DNA from: Paenibacillus lupini | Lineage (GTDB): Bacteria > Bacillota > Bacilli > Paenibacillales > Paenibacillaceae | Length of the DNA: 64,000 nucleotides | Assembly: GCF_011761355.1 (NCBI RefSeq) | Contig: NZ_JAASRW010000005.1 | Location: 124,001-188,000 of the forward strand | Direction of reading: 5' to 3' | Part shown: one piece after another, positions 55,434 through 62,763 of the stretch | How positions within the stretch are numbered: the first letter of the stretch is position 1 | Layout of the letters: every line of letters begins with the position of its first letter | Made by a program: the position numbers and the translations under genes | The notes under the pieces: generated by a model | The model's input: only the letters and a program-made list of their open reading frames with translations | Databases searched by the model: none | What the model was told of the DNA's origin: nothing

Positions 55434-55540
55434 GGAATCGCATCCTTCCATAAATTCTCCAATTGTTCATCCGGCGCGTTGACGCCCTGTTTGCCGTAGA
55501 TGTTGATTGTGGGTCCGTTGCCGCGTACGTTGCCGGAAAT
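55418..55540 (-). pseudogene. purL C-terminal remnant overlapping purF
   Basis: In the frame just before purF, minus-strand bases read ISGNVRGNGPTINIYGKQG then VNAPDEQLENLWKDAIPCLMK and stop. The last residues (LW-x-x-A-I-P-C-L-M-K) match the PurL C-terminus, and the stop overlaps the purF start, as in pur operons where purL precedes purF. An in-frame TGA closes the frame just upstream, at the junction with the MhqD-like gene end. Only about 40 codons of purL remain. Confidence 0.7.
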
Positions 55541-55554
55541 TCACCTCCCTATGC

Positions 55555-56166
55555 TCAAGATGGAAAGGCGGCTTTGAACCACTCTGCCGCTCGCTGAACC
55601 TCGGAAGACGACAACCGATGTCCGTTGCCTTCCCAATGGACCGTCACGGAAGCGCCAGCACCTTGCAGCAGATACGTCAGTTCCTCCGATTCGATGGCCG
55701 AGCAGATCGGATCGTTTGTACCGGCTCCGATGAAGATGGGCACGTTTGTCAAATCCGGAAGGGCAAGGCCGCGAAGGGGTACCATCGGGTGGTGAAGCAC
55801 GGCGCCACGCAGCGCATCGGCATAGTGGAAAAGCAAACTTCCCGCAATGTTGGCGCCATTGGAATAGCCCGCAGCCACGACGTTGTCCCGGCTAAAGCCA
55901 TAGGTTTCGGAAGCTTCGGCAATGAAATCGTATAATTCCTTCGTTCTGAACTTCAAATCTTCTTCATCGAAAATGCCTTCAGCAAGCCTTCGGAAGAACC
56001 GGGGCATCCTTTTCTCCAGGACGTTGCCCCGAACGCTCAGGACAGGCGAGGAGGGGGAGAGCAGCTGCGCCAGCGGCAGCAGATCATGTTCGGTACCGCC
56101 CGTGCCATGCAGAAGTAGCAGTACGGGCGCATTAGTATCAGTGCCGGGTTGAAAAAGATGTTTCAT
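55555..56166 (-). CDS. Carboxylesterase/phospholipase-like hydrolase (MhqD-like)
   Basis: An alpha/beta hydrolase of the small phospholipase/carboxylesterase group: LLLLHGTGGTEHDLL, nucleophile elbow AAGYSNGANI (Ser near 108), Asp in GAGTNDPIC and His in GNGHRLSS. In Bacillus subtilis MhqD works beside dioxygenase MhqE in quinone resistance. It starts by TAATG overlap with the end of the dioxygenase gene. The next gene in the same direction is purF, with only a purL remnant between. Confidence 0.88.
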   Translation of the reverse strand: MKHLFQPGTDTNAPVLLLLHGTGGTEHDLLPLAQLLSPSSPVLSVRGNVLEKRMPRFFRRLAEGIFDEEDLKFRTKELYDFIAEASETYGFSRDNVVAAGYSNGANIAGSLLFHYADALRGAVLHHPMVPLRGLALPDLTNVPIFIGAGTNDPICSAIESEELTYLLQGAGASVTVHWEGNGHRLSSSEVQRAAEWFKAAFPS

Positions 56167-57113
56167 TATTCATCGCCCTCCAATACCCGAACTTCGATCG
56201 GGAACAGATTCTGTTCGATGATGCCGCGCTGCGGCTCATACCAAGCAGGAAGCATCAGGTTGCCTCCAAGCTCGTCGAATTCCTCATCGTGCTGGAATCC
56301 TGGCGCGTCTGTCGCGATTTCGAACAGGATGCCGCCGGCTTCGCGGAAATAGATCGCATTGAAGTATTGGCGGTCGATGATGTCGGTCGCATGAAAGCCG
56401 TTCTCTATGACGTGTTCGCGCCATTTTGCATGATCCTCATAGCTGGCTGCACGCCATGCAATATGATGGACGGTTCCCGCGCCGGCGACTCCCCTAGGCA
56501 TAGGCTCGGCGTTGATGTCGATGACGTTGCCGAGATCGCCTGCCGCGCGGTAGCGGACGAGGCCGCTTTCTTCGCCGATTATCTCCAGGCCCATCACGCT
56601 CACGAGCGTGACTTGTGTTTGCGCGGGCTTTGTGCTGTACAGAATCGCGCCGCCGAAGCCTTTAATCGCTTTGCCTGCCGGCACGCCGCCGAACGACCAT
56701 TGGCTTGGCGCGCCTTCTTCACGTTCGACGAGTTCCAGCTGAAGGCCGTCGCCGTCTTTGAACTGTAGGTAGGTTTCGCCGAAACGCGCAGTCCGTTCGA
56801 AGGCGACGCCGAATTTCGTCAGCCGCTCTTCCCAGAACGACAATGCGCCTACCGGCACGACAAACGTTGTGTAGCCGACTTGGCCGCCGCCCACCTGGCC
56901 GATCAGGGCCCCTTCGGAAGGGAAGAACGTCATGACAGTACCTGGACCGCCGATTTCATTGCCGAAGTACAGATGGTACACGTCAGGTGCGTCGAAATTG
57001 ATCGTTTTCTTCACGAGCCGCAAACCGAGAAGGCCTGCGTAGAAATCTACGTTGTCCTGCGGATGGCGGACGAAAGAAGTGATGTGGTGAATGCCTGCTG
57101 TATGATAGTTCAT
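56166..57113 (-). CDS. Ring-cleaving dioxygenase (MhqO/MhqE/MhqA type)
   Basis: A two-domain VOC (extradiol) dioxygenase of 315 residues, with repeated glyoxalase folds beginning TAGIHHITSFVRHPQDNVDFYAG. Metal ligands are likely His in IHHIT, His in GTVHHIAWRA and Glu in GILFEIATDAPGF. Bacillus relatives cleave or bind hydroquinones and are controlled by MhqR. The upstream region carries ATCTTTAAATTAAGAT-type operators. Most similar here to the gene at 59898, which shares GIHHIT, LRLVKKTINFDAP and the C-terminal metal motif. Confidence 0.93.
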   Translation of the reverse strand: MNYHTAGIHHITSFVRHPQDNVDFYAGLLGLRLVKKTINFDAPDVYHLYFGNEIGGPGTVMTFFPSEGALIGQVGGGQVGYTTFVVPVGALSFWEERLTKFGVAFERTARFGETYLQFKDGDGLQLELVEREEGAPSQWSFGGVPAGKAIKGFGGAILYSTKPAQTQVTLVSVMGLEIIGEESGLVRYRAAGDLGNVIDINAEPMPRGVAGAGTVHHIAWRAASYEDHAKWREHVIENGFHATDIIDRQYFNAIYFREAGGILFEIATDAPGFQHDEEFDELGGNLMLPAWYEPQRGIIEQNLFPIEVRVLEGDE

Positions 57114-57181
57114 TTGAAAACCCTCCTAGTTTTGATTATCGACAAGTCATGCGTTTGCCTTCAAAGGATTAGTTTGAATTT

Positions 57182-57197
57182 ACCTTTAAATTAAGAT
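57182..57197 (-). promoter_or_regulatory. Operator before the dioxygenase-esterase-purF operon
   Basis: ACCTTTAAATTAAGAT differs by one base from ATCTTTAAATTAAGAT, whose exact reverse complement lies at 39353 before the DUF896-DoxX operon. It lies 69 bp upstream of the dioxygenase start. Confidence 0.6.
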
Positions 57198-57281
57198 ATT
57201 TGTAAAAAAGATGTTCGTGACAGTTCCACCAAGAATGAAGCGACTTTTCCAAATAACTTCGATTGAATGATTATCGGAAAT

Positions 57282-57312
57282 ATCTTTAAATTAATTATCT
57301 TAATATTGAGAT
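57282..57312 (-). promoter_or_regulatory. Second operator cluster of the dioxygenase operon
   Basis: ATCTTTAAATTAATTAT (57282-57298) overlaps the dyad ATCTTAATATTGAGAT (57297-57312). Both follow the ATCTT-N6-AAGAT pattern. The spacing between the two clusters, about 100 bp, matches the two-cluster layout before the DUF896-DoxX operon (about 150 bp). Confidence 0.55.
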
Positions 57313-57435
57313 AATAACTCTTGGATTTTTGATTGTCAACATGTTATTTTGCAGCATTAGCTGTAACTTGTTCATAAAAACCTCCCGACATTGCAAAGAG
57401 TGGCACTGCCTATAAACGGGAGACGATGGCTCAAT

Positions 57436-57462
57436 GAACCGCCTTTTCAACCAAGGCGGTTC
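57436..57462. terminator. Hairpin beyond the MFS gene
   Basis: GAACCGCCTT pairs perfectly with AAGGCGGTTC around TTCAACC. It lies 40 bp beyond the MFS stop codon in its reading direction. No T-run follows on either strand. Confidence 0.6.
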
Positions 57463-57501
57463 TCTTATGGTTAAATATCAACATTAGAATTTAACTTAGC
57501 C

Positions 57502-58728
57502 TTATGAAATAGTTTGATTCTGCTGATTGATCGGGGTAATGGTTTCCTTATTCTCTAAGCGAATAAAGAGTGGGACAACCGTACTTATCAGCAGCAATCC
57601 GGCTAACACCTCGAAAGTAGACCTGTGACCTTGAGTGTCGATCAAATAAATGGATATGATAGGGCCAAGTGAGGCTCCAATGAAAAGCATAAACATATGG
57701 AAAGATAGAGCGCTGGCTCTTAATTCTCCTGCTAAAGTTCCTATTAATGATAACAAGGCGGGAAGGGCCATAGCTATGCCAGCAGTAAATATAATGCTTG
57801 TCGGGATTAATAAGGCGAGGTTCTCCGATATGCCAACCAGACCTAGACCAATACCGGCCAATATCAAACCGCACCACAAAACATTTTTTACCCCAAACCT
57901 GGTGACGAGCCCTCCATCAAATGGAGAAATGAACATACCGATGATACCGGCTGCACGAACCCATAAGATTTCCTGGTGGCTCAGACCGAAGAGAGGGCTG
58001 CTTAGATAACTTCCAATCGTGGAGAAAAAACCAACGAGTGCAATAAAGAGAGTGGAGGAAATGATGTAACAGATGGGTAAACTTTTTTTCTTAAAAATAC
58101 CACCAATGCGCTTTAGAGGAGTGAAAAAGTTATCCTTAGACTTGTGTGTTATATCTTTAGGTATACCTAATGTAATCAAAAAAAGCGAGACAAAATACAC
58201 GATGCCGAGAATATAAAATACATAATTCCAGCTTAGTTCCATTACGATGGTGCTGCTATAGATCTGTCCAACGATACTGGCCATTAAAAAGGCGGTGCTT
58301 ATAAAACCGAGGATGGTTACCCTTTTAGTAGCTGGGAACATCTCCATAGCGTAGGCTAACACAGAAGGTGGAAACATGGATGCTGCCAGTCCCTGTATAA
58401 CCCTTAGAACAATAAGCCATTGAAACTCATGAACGGTTCCTATAAAAGGGGTTGATATGGTGAGCAGGCCTAACCCGGTTATCATCATTTTTTTTCGTCC
58501 ATAGCGATCAGAAAGCCCCCCGAACAGGAGTGCTCCACCAGCAAAAGCAAAAGAAAAGGCGCTGCCTGCCCAAGCCGCTTTAGAAGATGAGACCTGGAAT
58601 ACATCCTCAAATACGGAGAACAGAGGGATCGTTAAATAGAGGGAAGAGACGACAATTAATGAACACCAGAATAGGATAAGGGTCGTAAGATTATAACGTG
58701 GTGCAATTGGATTCTCTTGGTTAATCAA
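57502..58728 (-). CDS. Major facilitator superfamily exporter
   Basis: A 12-helix MFS permease of the drug-efflux type: FAGGALLFGGLSDRYGRKKMM is the A-motif between helices 2 and 3, and a proline/glycine-rich helix (PPSVLAYAMEMFP) follows. It is 408 residues long. Its ATG overlaps the stop of the upstream gene by four bases (ATGA), so it is translationally coupled to the small heme-copper-like protein. The substrate is unknown; the location among quinone-stress genes suggests an organic toxin. Confidence 0.9.
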   Translation of the reverse strand: MINQENPIAPRYNLTTLILFWCSLIVVSSLYLTIPLFSVFEDVFQVSSSKAAWAGSAFSFAFAGGALLFGGLSDRYGRKKMMITGLGLLTISTPFIGTVHEFQWLIVLRVIQGLAASMFPPSVLAYAMEMFPATKRVTILGFISTAFLMASIVGQIYSSTIVMELSWNYVFYILGIVYFVSLFLITLGIPKDITHKSKDNFFTPLKRIGGIFKKKSLPICYIISSTLFIALVGFFSTIGSYLSSPLFGLSHQEILWVRAAGIIGMFISPFDGGLVTRFGVKNVLWCGLILAGIGLGLVGISENLALLIPTSIIFTAGIAMALPALLSLIGTLAGELRASALSFHMFMLFIGASLGPIISIYLIDTQGHRSTFEVLAGLLLISTVVPLFIRLENKETITPINQQNQTIS

Positions 58729-59129
58729 AAGTGCGCCCCCTTTTCTTCAGCTATATTCGTTTCTTTAACATTTAAAAATACGTTGACAGCAAAAACAAGA
58801 ATTCCACATCCGGCAACGGTTTCGCCCATGCGTTTTATAGTCGATAACCATTCCTGATCATAGCCATTTGAAATAAATGATAGCGAGATCAACATGATTG
58901 GCAAGCCAACTCCCTGCAGCCAGAAGTGCCATTTAGCTAGTCGGGATTCTGCGGCTTTGGGGAAACGCAGATAAGTAAATCCGCAAAGGGCTAAAGTTGC
59001 CCATCCGAAAAGATTGGCGTGAGCATGAACGCTAGTCAATGCAAAGTTCAATGTTGCACCCATGTAGATTCCAATCCCAATACCAAGAACAATATAGATA
59101 ACTGCCATTTTTAAAAAACGTACTCCCAT
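58725..59129 (-). CDS. Four-helix heme-copper-oxidase-like membrane protein
   Basis: A short membrane protein with four helices, whose second helix reads SVHAHANLFGWATLALCGFTYLRF. That resembles a heme-binding helix of cytochrome c oxidase subunit I-type proteins, including the H-x-H-x-N-x-F-G-W pattern. At 134 residues it cannot be a full oxidase subunit. Relatives are often labelled cytochrome-c oxidase. It is first in a two-gene operon with the MFS gene, overlapping it by four bases. A heme or electron-transfer role is an inference from the motif. Confidence 0.75.
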   Translation of the reverse strand: MGVRFLKMAVIYIVLGIGIGIYMGATLNFALTSVHAHANLFGWATLALCGFTYLRFPKAAESRLAKWHFWLQGVGLPIMLISLSFISNGYDQEWLSTIKRMGETVAGCGILVFAVNVFLNVKETNIAEEKGAHF

Positions 59130-59160
59130 TCAAATTCTCCTTTATATTCGGTGTAACTCC

Positions 59161-59186
59161 ATCGTATAAACGTTGGTTCGTACGAT
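59161..59186. promoter_or_regulatory. Candidate operator between the MFS operon and dps
   Basis: ATCGTA (59161-59166) and TACGAT (59181-59186) are inverted 14 bases apart, with AACGTT between. It lies 32 bp before the minus-strand gene start and suits a TetR-type repressor. The plus strand holds TATAG-like -10 candidates for dps. Confidence 0.4.
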
Positions 59187-59313
59187 CAATATCGATCTTT
59201 CTATGGCTCATATAGCTTTTTCTTATAGTACGAAATCCGCGTATACAGAGGTTTATTGGGTGTGTTATAGTGGGTCCTGGAATTTAGTGCTAAATTTGAA
59301 AGGGGCTTTTTTT

Positions 59314-59751
59314 ATGTCTGAAAAACTCACGGAAATGCTAAACACTCAGATCGCGAACTGGAGTCTTCTGTTCACCAAACTGCATAACTATCATTGGTAT
59401 GTCAAAGGTCCACAGTTCTTCACTTTGCATGTGAAGTTTGAAGAACTATACACGGAAGCTGCGCTTCATGTGGACAATCTTGCCGAGCGGCTACTGGCAT
59501 TAGGCGGCAGCCCTGTAGCGACTATGCATGGAGTTCTTGAAACCGCAACGGTAAAAGATGCGGTGGGTAATGAAAGCGCTACGGAGATGGTCCGCACGAT
59601 TGTAGCCGATTTTGGAACTATTGTTAATGAGCTTAAAGAAGGCATGAGCATCGCTAATGGTGAGGACGACGAGACAACTGGTGATATGCTTTTGGCTATT
59701 CATTACTCACTTGAAAAGCATGTATGGATGTTGAAATCATTTTTAGGGTAA
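59314..59751 (+). CDS. Dps-family ferritin-like DNA-protecting protein
   Basis: Stores iron with H2O2 and shields DNA. The ferroxidase ligands are visible: WSLLFTKLHNYHWYVKGPQFFTLHVKFEELY and ALHVDNLAERLLALGG, with His and Glu/Asp in the expected places. The protein is 145 residues from ATG 59314, which follows AAAGGGG at normal spacing; a longer frame from 59173 lacks a ribosome site. It is monocistronic and adjacent to oxidative/electrophile-stress genes. No PerR box is recognised with confidence. Confidence 0.9.
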   Translation: MSEKLTEMLNTQIANWSLLFTKLHNYHWYVKGPQFFTLHVKFEELYTEAALHVDNLAERLLALGGSPVATMHGVLETATVKDAVGNESATEMVRTIVADFGTIVNELKEGMSIANGEDDETTGDMLLAIHYSLEKHVWMLKSFLG

Positions 59752-59763
59752 CCTCGCCAATGA

Positions 59764-59795
59764 TATAGTAAATTTGCTATACAAGTATAGAAAAA
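59764..59795 (+). promoter_or_regulatory. TATAG-type operator before the second dioxygenase
   Basis: TATAG (59764-59768) and CTATA (59777-59781) form a dyad with eight bases between, followed by CAAGTATAGAAAA. It resembles 40256-40290, which has TATAG-N7-CTATA then GAAAGTATAGAAAA. It sits just after dps and about 115 bp before the dioxygenase start. Confidence 0.5.
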
Positions 59796-59897
59796 ATGGA
59801 ATGGTTCGCTCGAACTCTTTTCTCTATGATTTGAAGTAGATGAATGTTCAGTTATTGGCATGATCGATAACTCAAGAGGAAAAGGAGTTTAGAAAAG

Positions 59898-60854
59898 ATG
59901 GTTAATAACTTAAAGAAAACAGCTGGAATCCATCATATTACATGTTTCGTGAAGGATGCGCAGAGAAATGTAGATTTTTATGCTGGAGTGCTGGGTCTTC
60001 GTCTTGTGAAAAAAACAATTAACTTTGATGCACCCGAAGTATACCATTTGTACTTCGGCAACGAGAAAGGCAGCCCTGGAACCATTATTACGTTTTTCCC
60101 ATACAAATTTTCTAGTAAGGGTCGCATAGGTGGAGGACAAGTTGGTACAACAACATACGTAGTACCAGTAGGCGCCATTGATTTCTGGAAAGCACGCCTC
60201 ACAGCATTCGATATTTCCTTCACAGAAAGTGCTCGTTTCTCCGAAAACTATATCGAATTTGTAGATGTGGACGGTCTGCAGTTAGAGATTGTTGAAAGGG
60301 AAGAAGGAGCTCTCAATACGTTGTCATCCGGAGGTATTCCAACGGACAAGGCTATCAAAGGATTTGGCGGCGCGGTGCTATACAGCACGGCATCCACAAT
60401 GACCATGAAGGTACTTGAGGACGTTTTAGGTCTTACAAAGGTAGGTCAGGATGGGGACTTTATTCGTTATAAGGCAGAAGGAGACATCGGCAACCTTATT
60501 GATGTGAATGCGGAGTCCATGGAATGGGGGATTGCCGGTGCAGGCACCGTTCACCATATCGCGTGGCGAGCCAAGGATTATGAAGACCATGATGCTTGGA
60601 GAAGCCATGTGGAAAGAAGCGGTTTTCATCCTACGCCGATTATTGACCGACAGTATTTCCATGCTATCTATTTCCGTGAACATGGCGGCATTTTGTTTGA
60701 AATCGCGACAGATCCTCCAGGTTTTGCAAATGATGAGTCTGAAGATCATCTAGGCGAGAAATTAATGCTGCCAGCATGGTTTGAAGACAGTCGTGCTGAA
60801 ATTGAAAAGAACCTGCCTCCTATTCAAGTGCACGAAATGAAGCCAATCTTTTAA
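59898..60854 (+). CDS. Ring-cleaving dioxygenase, second paralogue
   Basis: A two-domain VOC dioxygenase of 318 residues starting KKTAGIHHITCFVKDAQRNV, close to the protein encoded at 56166. Metal ligands are likely His in GIHHIT, His in GTVHHIAWRAKDYE and Glu in HGGILFEIATDPPGF. It differs in promoter type: it follows the TATAG operator rather than the ATCTT operator. AAGAGGAAAAGGAG lies before ATG 59898. GAPDH follows 37 bp later in the same direction. Confidence 0.93.
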   Translation: MVNNLKKTAGIHHITCFVKDAQRNVDFYAGVLGLRLVKKTINFDAPEVYHLYFGNEKGSPGTIITFFPYKFSSKGRIGGGQVGTTTYVVPVGAIDFWKARLTAFDISFTESARFSENYIEFVDVDGLQLEIVEREEGALNTLSSGGIPTDKAIKGFGGAVLYSTASTMTMKVLEDVLGLTKVGQDGDFIRYKAEGDIGNLIDVNAESMEWGIAGAGTVHHIAWRAKDYEDHDAWRSHVERSGFHPTPIIDRQYFHAIYFREHGGILFEIATDPPGFANDESEDHLGEKLMLPAWFEDSRAEIEKNLPPIQVHEMKPIF

Positions 60855-60891
60855 TGAAACAAATTTTTCTTTACCACAATGGGAGGGTATC

Positions 60892-61890
60892 ATGAGTAAA
60901 ATTGCAATATTTGGATTTGGACGAATCGGTCGGCAATTACTTAGAGTAGCACTTCAGGAGAAGCTCTTTGTACCTTATTCTATCTCTGATATAAAAGATG
61001 AATCTATACTTGCTGCGCTTTTTGAGGTTGATACGAATTATAAACGCTGGCCTGAAGAGGTCCTTGGTCGAGAAGGAGCTATCATCATAGGCGGCCGTGA
61101 AATTCGGTATATGAATTCGTCCAGTGAAGTGCCTAATTGGGGAGAACTGGGTGTTGAGTTGGTGGTTGACTGTACGGGACGTGCTGTAACAAGACCCGTT
61201 GCACAATTGCACTTGGATCGCGGTGCCAAGCGTGTGCTTGTCAGCGGGCCAAGTAAAAGTCTCGAAGACTGCGATGCCGTTTTGCTTAAAGGAATTAATC
61301 TCAGCAGCTTCGATCCCGAGAAGCATAAAATTATCAGTATGGCCAGCTGTACAACAAACGCACTGGCACCAGTAGTGAAGTTAGTTAGAGAAAATTACGG
61401 TATTAAATATGGATTGTTCTCAACGGTTCACTCTTATACCAATACACAATCATTAACCGATCAGCCTATGAGGGATCGGCGGGATTCTTGGGCAGCAGCA
61501 GAAAATATCATCCCATCATCCTCAGGAGCGGCTAAGGCTCTCAAGTTTATTTGGAGTGATCTCCAAATTACTGGAAAGGCATACCGAATTCCGACTCGCA
61601 CAGGCAGCATTGCAGAGCTTAATCTCATAACAGAGAAACCATGCTCCGTTCAAGAGATTAATGAAATGTTCCGCCTTGCCGCTAATGAAGGGGAACTTAA
61701 GGGAACTCTAGATGTATTGGAGGGTGAATGGGCCTCTTCCCGTATTGTAGGGGATCCACATTCCTCTATTATTGATCTGCCATTGACGCAAGTTCAAGGA
61801 GAGCTGCTATCAGTAGCTGCTTGGTATGATAATGAGTGGGGCTACGCTTCGCGACTAGCTGAAGTTGCTGCTTTTCTTGTATCAAAATAG
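60892..61890 (+). CDS. Glyceraldehyde-3-phosphate dehydrogenase paralogue
   Basis: A type I GAPDH of 332 residues: IAIFGFGRIGRQLLR, active-site ASCTTNALAP (catalytic Cys near 153) and STVHSYTNTQSL (His). The NAD-selecting Asp in SISDIKD is kept. The segment YRIPTRTGSIAELNLI replaces the common RVPTPNVSVVDL of glycolytic GapA, and sequence around the coenzyme loop is also divergent. It probably forms a unit with the dioxygenase 37 bp upstream, so a stress-linked or electrophile-tolerant role is possible. GGGAGGGTATC precedes the ATG; a strong terminator follows. Confidence 0.9.
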   Translation: MSKIAIFGFGRIGRQLLRVALQEKLFVPYSISDIKDESILAALFEVDTNYKRWPEEVLGREGAIIIGGREIRYMNSSSEVPNWGELGVELVVDCTGRAVTRPVAQLHLDRGAKRVLVSGPSKSLEDCDAVLLKGINLSSFDPEKHKIISMASCTTNALAPVVKLVRENYGIKYGLFSTVHSYTNTQSLTDQPMRDRRDSWAAAENIIPSSSGAAKALKFIWSDLQITGKAYRIPTRTGSIAELNLITEKPCSVQEINEMFRLAANEGELKGTLDVLEGEWASSRIVGDPHSSIIDLPLTQVQGELLSVAAWYDNEWGYASRLAEVAAFLVSK

Positions 61891-61918
61891 TTTGATTTAA
61901 GTATTTGATAACGCCAAT

Positions 61919-61967
61919 AAAAGAGCAGTTACTCAGGCATTAGCTGCCTAAGTAGCTGCTCTTTTTT
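61919..61967 (+). terminator. Terminator of the dioxygenase-GAPDH unit
   Basis: AAAGAGCAG pairs with CTGCTCTTT, with an inner GGCA/TGCC stem around TTAGC, followed by TTTTTC. It begins 29 bp after the GAPDH stop. Confidence 0.9.
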
Positions 61968-62081
61968 CAATGAGGTAAATGAATTAGATATTTGAATGTC
62001 CTATGGCAGGTATAGACAAAGACATATTGATAGAGATAGGTGCGAGGATTTAAGCTATTACCATCATAAGGAGGGGATAAC

Positions 62082-62465
62082 GTGTTTCGAATAACATGGG
62101 TTTTTGTCATCATTGTTGCGTATGTCACATTGCTAACAGCATGTGGAGCTAGTAAAAATGAAGAAGTACAATCAGGATCTAGTGAGGAGTCAGAAGCAAT
62201 TGCGAATGAAGTCGTTATCACGGCAAAGAACTGGGAGTTTGATAAAGCTGAGTATAGAATTAAAAAAGGGGAAGCCGTTAAGCTAACGTTAGAGTCGGGG
62301 TCTGGTGTACATGGTATTGCATTCGAAGACCTTGAAATCAAAGAACTGCGCTCCGGTGATTCCAAGGTTGTGACAATAAATGAGGCTGGTACGTATGAAT
62401 TCTCCTGTAATGTAATGTGCGGCTCAGGCCACGCCAATATGAAGGCCAAACTTATAGTTGAATAA
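62082..62465 (+). CDS. Cupredoxin lipoprotein with a CuA-type motif
   Basis: The signal peptide has a lipobox TLLTACGAS. The mature domain is a cupredoxin with the CuA ligand pattern S-C-N-V-M-C-G-S-G-H-A-N-M (Cys, Cys, His, Met) and an upstream His in GVHGIAFED, as in cytochrome c oxidase subunit II. It is a stand-alone 127-residue protein with no membrane helices beyond the signal. It starts at GTG 62082 after AAGGAGGGG. It may be an electron carrier or a copper chaperone. Confidence 0.85.
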   Translation: MFRITWVFVIIVAYVTLLTACGASKNEEVQSGSSEESEAIANEVVITAKNWEFDKAEYRIKKGEAVKLTLESGSGVHGIAFEDLEIKELRSGDSKVVTINEAGTYEFSCNVMCGSGHANMKAKLIVE

Positions 62466-62510
62466 AATAGCTGTAACTTGCTTGGAAAATAGATCAATAG
62501 TGAGGTTTGT

Positions 62511-62717
62511 TTGAAAATGATAACAGTGAAAGAACTGAATGGAATGACAGAAATTCGAAACGTACAGCATAGTAAAACGATGAATAACTTTGAATATGAA
62601 CTAAATAATACCTTGTCCGGAAGTGAACTATCTGAACGATTAACCCGATTGGCCGAGCTTTTAAGAAATGGAGAAAAGTATGTTTTCACTTTGCGGATAA
62701 AAGGACAAGGCATTTAA
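62511..62717 (+). CDS. Hypothetical protein, 68 aa
   Basis: TTG 62511 or ATG 62517 follows GTGAGG. The sequence has a mixed helical pattern (MNNFEYELNNTLSGSELSER) and no membrane segment. It lies between the CuA-like lipoprotein and the TMEM175 gene with short spacers, so the three may share a transcript. No family is recognised. Confidence 0.5.
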   Translation: MKMITVKELNGMTEIRNVQHSKTMNNFEYELNNTLSGSELSERLTRLAELLRNGEKYVFTLRIKGQGI

Positions 62718-62763
62718 TATCACTAAATTCGAAACCTTTAAGATTCAGTTGAAAGGAGCTAGT

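Noticed and set aside
54933-55499. A 188-codon plus-strand frame opposite purF
   Set aside because: Antisense shadow of the GC-rich purF gene with no ribosome site.
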